This document shows positions 5,611-8,187 of a stretch of 8,187 bases of DNA, piece by piece. The first letter of the stretch is position 1, and each line of letters opens with the position of its first letter. The DNA comes from an uncultured Oscillospiraceae bacterium (lineage in GTDB: Bacteria > Bacillota > Clostridia > Oscillospirales > Oscillospiraceae): assembly GCA_958426425.1 (NCBI GenBank), contig CATZYY010000104.1, forward strand, positions 1 through 8,187, written 5' to 3'. The notes beneath the pieces are model-generated. The model ran no database searches. It saw only the letters and a program-made list of their open reading frames with translations, and was not told the origin of the DNA. The position numbers were made by a program, and so were the translations under genes.

Positions 5611-6882
5611 ATGGCACTGCGCAAGCGGGCGCCGGGTCTAATGTGTCTGCTGCTGCTGACCGCGGCGGCGGTAATTCTGGCCGGGCGCCCTACCTCAGAT
5701 GCGCTTTCCCCTCCCTTGGAGGAGCAGGACCCTGTTCAGATTCTGGAGGAGGATACGGTTCACTATGAGGACCAGCCTACGGTCCAGCTTATTCCCCTGT
5801 CCGACCTGACGGCGGTGGACACCGACCCGGAGCAGGTCCTGCTGGGAGAGTGGGCCGGCCTCCAGACAGCCGAGGCATCGGAGATGGCTGAGGTCCTGTC
5901 GCAATTGTATTTACAAGACGGCACCTGCATCAGGCTCTACGTCACGGCGGAGAGCCTGGTGTATGGCGCCTTTTTGCGTCCCGGCGGCCAGTGGACCCGG
6001 TTTTGCCGGCTGTACGGCGGAGAGGGCAGCACCACCGCCTTTGTGCAGAATCTCTCGCTTACCTCCTTTTCCGGCATTTTGGGAAGGGACGGTTTTTTGG
6101 TGCGCCGCACCGCCCACAGCCTGCGGGAGCATGTCTACGATTACTACTGGTTCGACGTATCCGGAAATCTGCAAATGCTGCGGGCGCAATTTGACCCGGT
6201 GGTTCTGGACCTGAACGGAGACGGCACCACGGAGCTGATATGGGAGCTGGCCCAGTGGCGATCTGCCACCACCATTTACTGCCAGGCCTCCGACGGCTTC
6301 ATCTACCAGGTACACCCCAACACCTACGGCGGCTCCTCCCTGCTGACGGTGGAGCGGGAGGGACCCGGCCCTGCCCGGCTGATCTACCGCTGTGAGGAGG
6401 ACGGCCGGGAGACCTTCTGCGCCGTGACCATGGAGGACGATCAGCTGCGCATTGAGCGGAACATCGTTTACGTCCCGGCCCAAACAGCCGCCGTTCCGCT
6501 GCCCGCTGACCCCACGGAGAAGATGGGCCTTCCGGTCCGCCTGTCGGTGACCGGGCCGGACGAACAGGGTGTGGAAAACGCTGGAGACATGGCGGCCTGG
6601 GAATTTCAGTCCATGCTGTGGGAAGGCGATGGCGTCCATACGCAAGGCGCGGTGCTGGTCCCCACCGACGCACCGTTGAATGAGGCCGCTGCCTATACGG
6701 TCACCTTCACCCGGGAAAATGGAGACGCCCTGTCCTGGACCCTGGACGACCAGGGAGTATGCCGGATTACCGGCCTGGAGGGCACCTACCGCATGATTTC
6801 CACGGGCCTGGGGTCCCTGCCGGAGTGGTGCTGGGACACCATGGCGCTCTACTGCAATGGCGGCGGCACGTTCTTCTCATGA
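5611..6882 (+). CDS. Exported protein of unknown function with a DxNxDG calcium-type loop
   Basis: A 423-residue protein. The N-terminus has a basic start (RKR, 4-6) and a hydrophobic core (about 9-24), so it is exported or membrane-anchored. There is no lipobox cysteine after the core. Residues 28-60 are acidic and low in structure. DLNGDGTTEL at 200-209 matches the acidic loop of FG-GAP/VCBS or EF-hand-like calcium sites; only one copy is clear. The rest looks beta-rich, with no catalytic motif I recognise. ATG 5611 has AAGGGGCGA (5595-5603) at 7 nt. It closes the plus-strand gene run; no convincing terminator follows before the ileS promoter at 6904. A sensor or ligand-binding role is possible but not shown. 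Confidence 0.82.
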   Translation: MALRKRAPGLMCLLLLTAAAVILAGRPTSDALSPPLEEQDPVQILEEDTVHYEDQPTVQLIPLSDLTAVDTDPEQVLLGEWAGLQTAEASEMAEVLSQLYLQDGTCIRLYVTAESLVYGAFLRPGGQWTRFCRLYGGEGSTTAFVQNLSLTSFSGILGRDGFLVRRTAHSLREHVYDYYWFDVSGNLQMLRAQFDPVVLDLNGDGTTELIWELAQWRSATTIYCQASDGFIYQVHPNTYGGSSLLTVEREGPGPARLIYRCEEDGRETFCAVTMEDDQLRIERNIVYVPAQTAAVPLPADPTEKMGLPVRLSVTGPDEQGVENAGDMAAWEFQSMLWEGDGVHTQGAVLVPTDAPLNEAAAYTVTFTRENGDALSWTLDDQGVCRITGLEGTYRMISTGLGSLPEWCWDTMALYCNGGGTFFS

Positions 6883-6903
6883 GAGTTTTTTTCCGATCTC
6901 GCC

Positions 6904-6931
6904 TTGACAAACGGGAAAAATGTGATACGAT
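6904..6931 (+). promoter_or_regulatory. Promoter of the T-box / ileS operon
   Basis: TTGACA (6904-6909) is a consensus -35. After 16 nt comes TACGAT (6926-6931), preceded by TG one base upstream (6923-6924), an extended -10. A second reading is GATAAT (6929-6934) with a 19-nt spacer, less favourable. The start would be about 6938-6942, shortly before T-box Stem I. The site begins 21 nt after the upstream stop codon. Confidence 0.75.
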
Positions 6932-7175
6932 AATCCGGTAAAATGAAACATTTGGCGTGGATAAGGACGAGTAACCCCTCAGTTCCCGCAAAGAGAGCCG
7001 CCGTGACGGTGCGAGGCGGACGGGAACGCCGGGCGAAAATCACCTTGGAGCCTCCTGCTGAAAGACGACGCGATTGAAGAATTCTTTCAAATCGGAACAT
7101 CGTTGCGATTTGATAGCGCGGAACGCGCGTAGAATTCTCCATCAGGCGCGCCGCCGCGCCAAGGGCACGGCGGCA

Positions 7176-7202
7176 CTTTCTGAACATTTAATGTTCAGAA
7201 AG
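7176..7202 (+). repeat. Near-perfect inverted repeat inside the T-box leader
   Basis: Thirteen-base arms (7176-7188 and 7190-7202) mirror each other exactly around a single central T. As RNA this gives an 11-bp hairpin with the loop TTTAA. It stands between the Stem II region and the Stem IIA/B element of the T-box and is not one of the canonical parts. Confidence 0.75.
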
Positions 7203-7325
7203 ACTGCGCGTGAGTAGGTAAGGACGCGTGGTGCCCGATAAAGCACCGGCCCGTGACGGCGGGCAGTGAGCGGCCGTGTCCCGCAAGGGGACGGCAACCG
7301 AGAGTGGTACCGCAGAGTGTTGATG

Positions 7326-7366
7326 AAACGCTTTGTCTCTTGAGAAAAGAGGCAAAGCGTTTTTTA
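7326..7366 (+). terminator. T-box intrinsic terminator
   Basis: Positions 7327-7341 pair with 7347-7361 over 15 bp (one G-U pair), with the loop GAGAA and a T-run at 7360-7365. Its 5' arm (7331-7341) is the same segment used as the 3' arm of the antiterminator, so the two folds exclude each other. It ends about 24 nt before the zinc-ribbon start codon. Confidence 0.95.
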
Positions 7367-7389
7367 TTTGTTTAAAAAGGAGGCTCCTT

Positions 7390-7590
7390 ATGATTTGTCC
7401 CAATTGCCAACAGGAGATGGAACAAGGGTATCTGAACAGCCGCTCTCCTGTCTTGTGGTCGCGGGAAGTTTCCGGTCTGCCCTTTCCCCCCAGCCGGGAA
7501 GACGTCATGCTGAGCGGCAAACTGGGACTGGTGATGCGCCCTCAGGCGTTTCTATGCCGGACCTGCAGAACGGTTATCACCAAATATTGA
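7390..7590 (+). CDS. Small four-cysteine zinc-ribbon protein, DUF6487-like
   Basis: The protein has 66 residues. CPNC (3-6) and CRTC (56-59) form two knuckles likely to bind one zinc ion. Between them, EMEQGYL (9-15) and a WSRE segment (33-36) resemble small clostridial proteins of the DUF6487 type, recognised from memory. No function is known to me. ATG 7390 is supported by a full AAGGAGG (7377-7383) at 6 nt; longer readings would start inside the terminator hairpin. It is the first gene behind the isoleucine T-box and is followed by ileS after 35 bp, so both should respond to uncharged tRNA-Ile. No membrane segment or signal peptide is present. Confidence 0.85.
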   Translation: MICPNCQQEMEQGYLNSRSPVLWSREVSGLPFPPSREDVMLSGKLGLVMRPQAFLCRTCRTVITKY

Positions 7591-7625
7591 TAAATAATAA
7601 ACAAGTTATCTGATAGGAGGATTAT

Positions 7626-8187
7626 ATGGATTACAATAAGACCATCAATCTGCCCAAGACCGACTTCCCCATGCGGGCAGGCCTGCCCAAGCGGGAGCCT
7701 GAGATGCTCAAGCGCTGGCAGGAGACAGACGTTTACAACGAGATGCTGAAGAAGAACGAGGGCAAGCCCCTGTTTAACCTTCACGACGGACCCCCGTTCT
7801 CCAACGGCGCCCTCCACATGGGCCACGCCCTGAACAAGGCCATCAAGGACTTCATCACCCGGTCCTACGCCATGCGGGGCTACTACACCCCCTATATCCC
7901 CGGCTGGGACAACCACGGCATGCCCATCGAGTCCGCCATCATCAAGGAGCAGAAGCTCAACCGCAAGGCCATGAGCGTGCCGGAGTTCCGCTCCGCCTGC
8001 CACGACTACGCCCGCCACTACATGGATGTTCAGAGCGAGGGTTTCCAGCGCATGGGCGTTCTGGGCGACTGGGAACACCCCTACTGCACCATGGACCCGG
8101 GCTTTGAGGCCGAGGAGGTCAAGGTCTTCGGTGAGATGTACAAGAAGGGCTATATCTACAAGGGCCTCAAGCCCGTGTACTGGTGCC
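7626..8187 (+). CDS. ileS: Isoleucyl-tRNA synthetase, N-terminal part (runs off the window)
   Basis: A class I synthetase that charges tRNA-Ile in the cytoplasm. The 187 visible residues include DGPPFSNG (54-61), the ATP-binding HIGH motif as HMGH (64-67), and GWDNHGMPIE (93-102), the place where relatives usually read GWDTHGLPIE. The window ends in the KPVYWC region that leads into the editing domain; the KMSKS loop is not included. ATG 7626 follows AGGAGG (7615-7620) by 5 nt. The isoleucine T-box with specifier ATC upstream independently supports IleS over the related valine and leucine enzymes. Expression should rise when uncharged tRNA-Ile accumulates. The identification is very secure. 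Confidence 0.97.
   Translation, partial: MDYNKTINLPKTDFPMRAGLPKREPEMLKRWQETDVYNEMLKKNEGKPLFNLHDGPPFSNGALHMGHALNKAIKDFITRSYAMRGYYTPYIPGWDNHGMPIESAIIKEQKLNRKAMSVPEFRSACHDYARHYMDVQSEGFQRMGVLGDWEHPYCTMDPGFEAEEVKVFGEMYKKGYIYKGLKPVYWC

Larger units (their letters stand above)
6940..7366 (+). promoter_or_regulatory. Isoleucine T-box leader (tRNA-Ile responsive riboswitch)
   Basis: This fills the gap between the exported-protein gene and the zinc-ribbon gene. T-box RNA reads the charging state of a tRNA and lets transcription continue when uncharged tRNA is bound. Stem I has a base AAGG/CCTT (6963-6966/7043-7046) with GGACGAGTAA, a mid stem 6982-6988/7021-7027, the AGAGAG element (6992-6997), a distal stem 6998-7002/7015-7019, and GGTGCGAG on its 3' side. 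The specifier is ATC (7039-7041), an isoleucine codon, in GAAAATCACC. The Stem IIA/B-like element is GAGTAGG with CCCGATAA (7212-7242). Stem III is 7274-7282/7287-7294 with a GCAA loop. The T-box bulge TGGTACC (7305-7311) suits a tRNA ending in A73. Antiterminator pairs are 7299-7304/7337-7342 and 7312-7317/7331-7336. The ileS gene downstream confirms the amino acid. Confidence 0.95.

Noticed and set aside
6875..6892. TCTCATGAGA followed by seven Ts as a terminator of the exported-protein gene
   Set aside because: With a loop of at least three bases the stem shrinks to about three pairs, too weak for intrinsic termination.
7203..7267. A cloverleaf-like set of four stems with GAT in an anticodon-like loop, looking like a tRNA-Ile mimic inside the T-box leader
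   Set aside because: The stem and loop lengths do not fit a tRNA, there is no TTCGA-type T loop, and the GAGTAGG and CCCGATAA segments are better explained as the conserved Stem IIA/B element of T-box leaders.

Overview
The window looks like a chromosomal segment from a GC-rich Firmicute, most likely a gut clostridium of the Oscillospiraceae type (Flavonifractor/Oscillibacter-like). The grounds are strong Shine-Dalgarno sites, sigma-A type promoters, a YtrA-type GntR regulator with its ABC transporter, and a T-box leader in front of ileS, combined with codon use rich in G and C. The genus is inferred from general character only.

Left part (1-1106, minus strand): the first 167 codons of pnp (polynucleotide phosphorylase) and the complete rpsO (ribosomal protein S15), in the classic rpsO-pnp order. 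rpsO has a good promoter (1078-1106), a roughly 98-nt leader that begins with a hairpin, and a terminator-like hairpin just after its stop. pnp has a long imperfect hairpin (553-608) in its leader, at the place where RNase III/PNPase autoregulation acts in E. coli.

Middle part (1173-6882, plus strand): a compact gene run fired by a promoter with a consensus -35 and 17-bp spacing. A perfect 26-bp palindrome covers its -10 end and start-site region and is the likely operator. The genes are a YtrA-like GntR repressor, an ABC ATPase (4-nt ATGA overlap), a large ABC permease with a soluble C-terminal domain (26-nt overlap), and a membrane-anchored amidase of the T7-lysozyme type (3-nt gap). After an 87-bp gap come a 56-residue protein, a 77-residue membrane protein and a 423-residue exported protein. 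By analogy with Bacillus ytr operons, the first four genes may form a cell-envelope stress or export module that includes a wall hydrolase. The last three are unrecognised.

Right part (6904-8187, plus strand): a promoter, a roughly 425-nt isoleucine T-box leader (specifier AUC, UGGUACC bulge, mutually exclusive antiterminator and terminator), a 66-residue four-cysteine zinc-ribbon protein, and the first 187 codons of ileS. When uncharged tRNA-Ile is abundant, the leader should allow read-through into both the zinc-ribbon gene and ileS. The leader is longer than usual, with extra hairpins between Stem I and the Stem IIA/B element.
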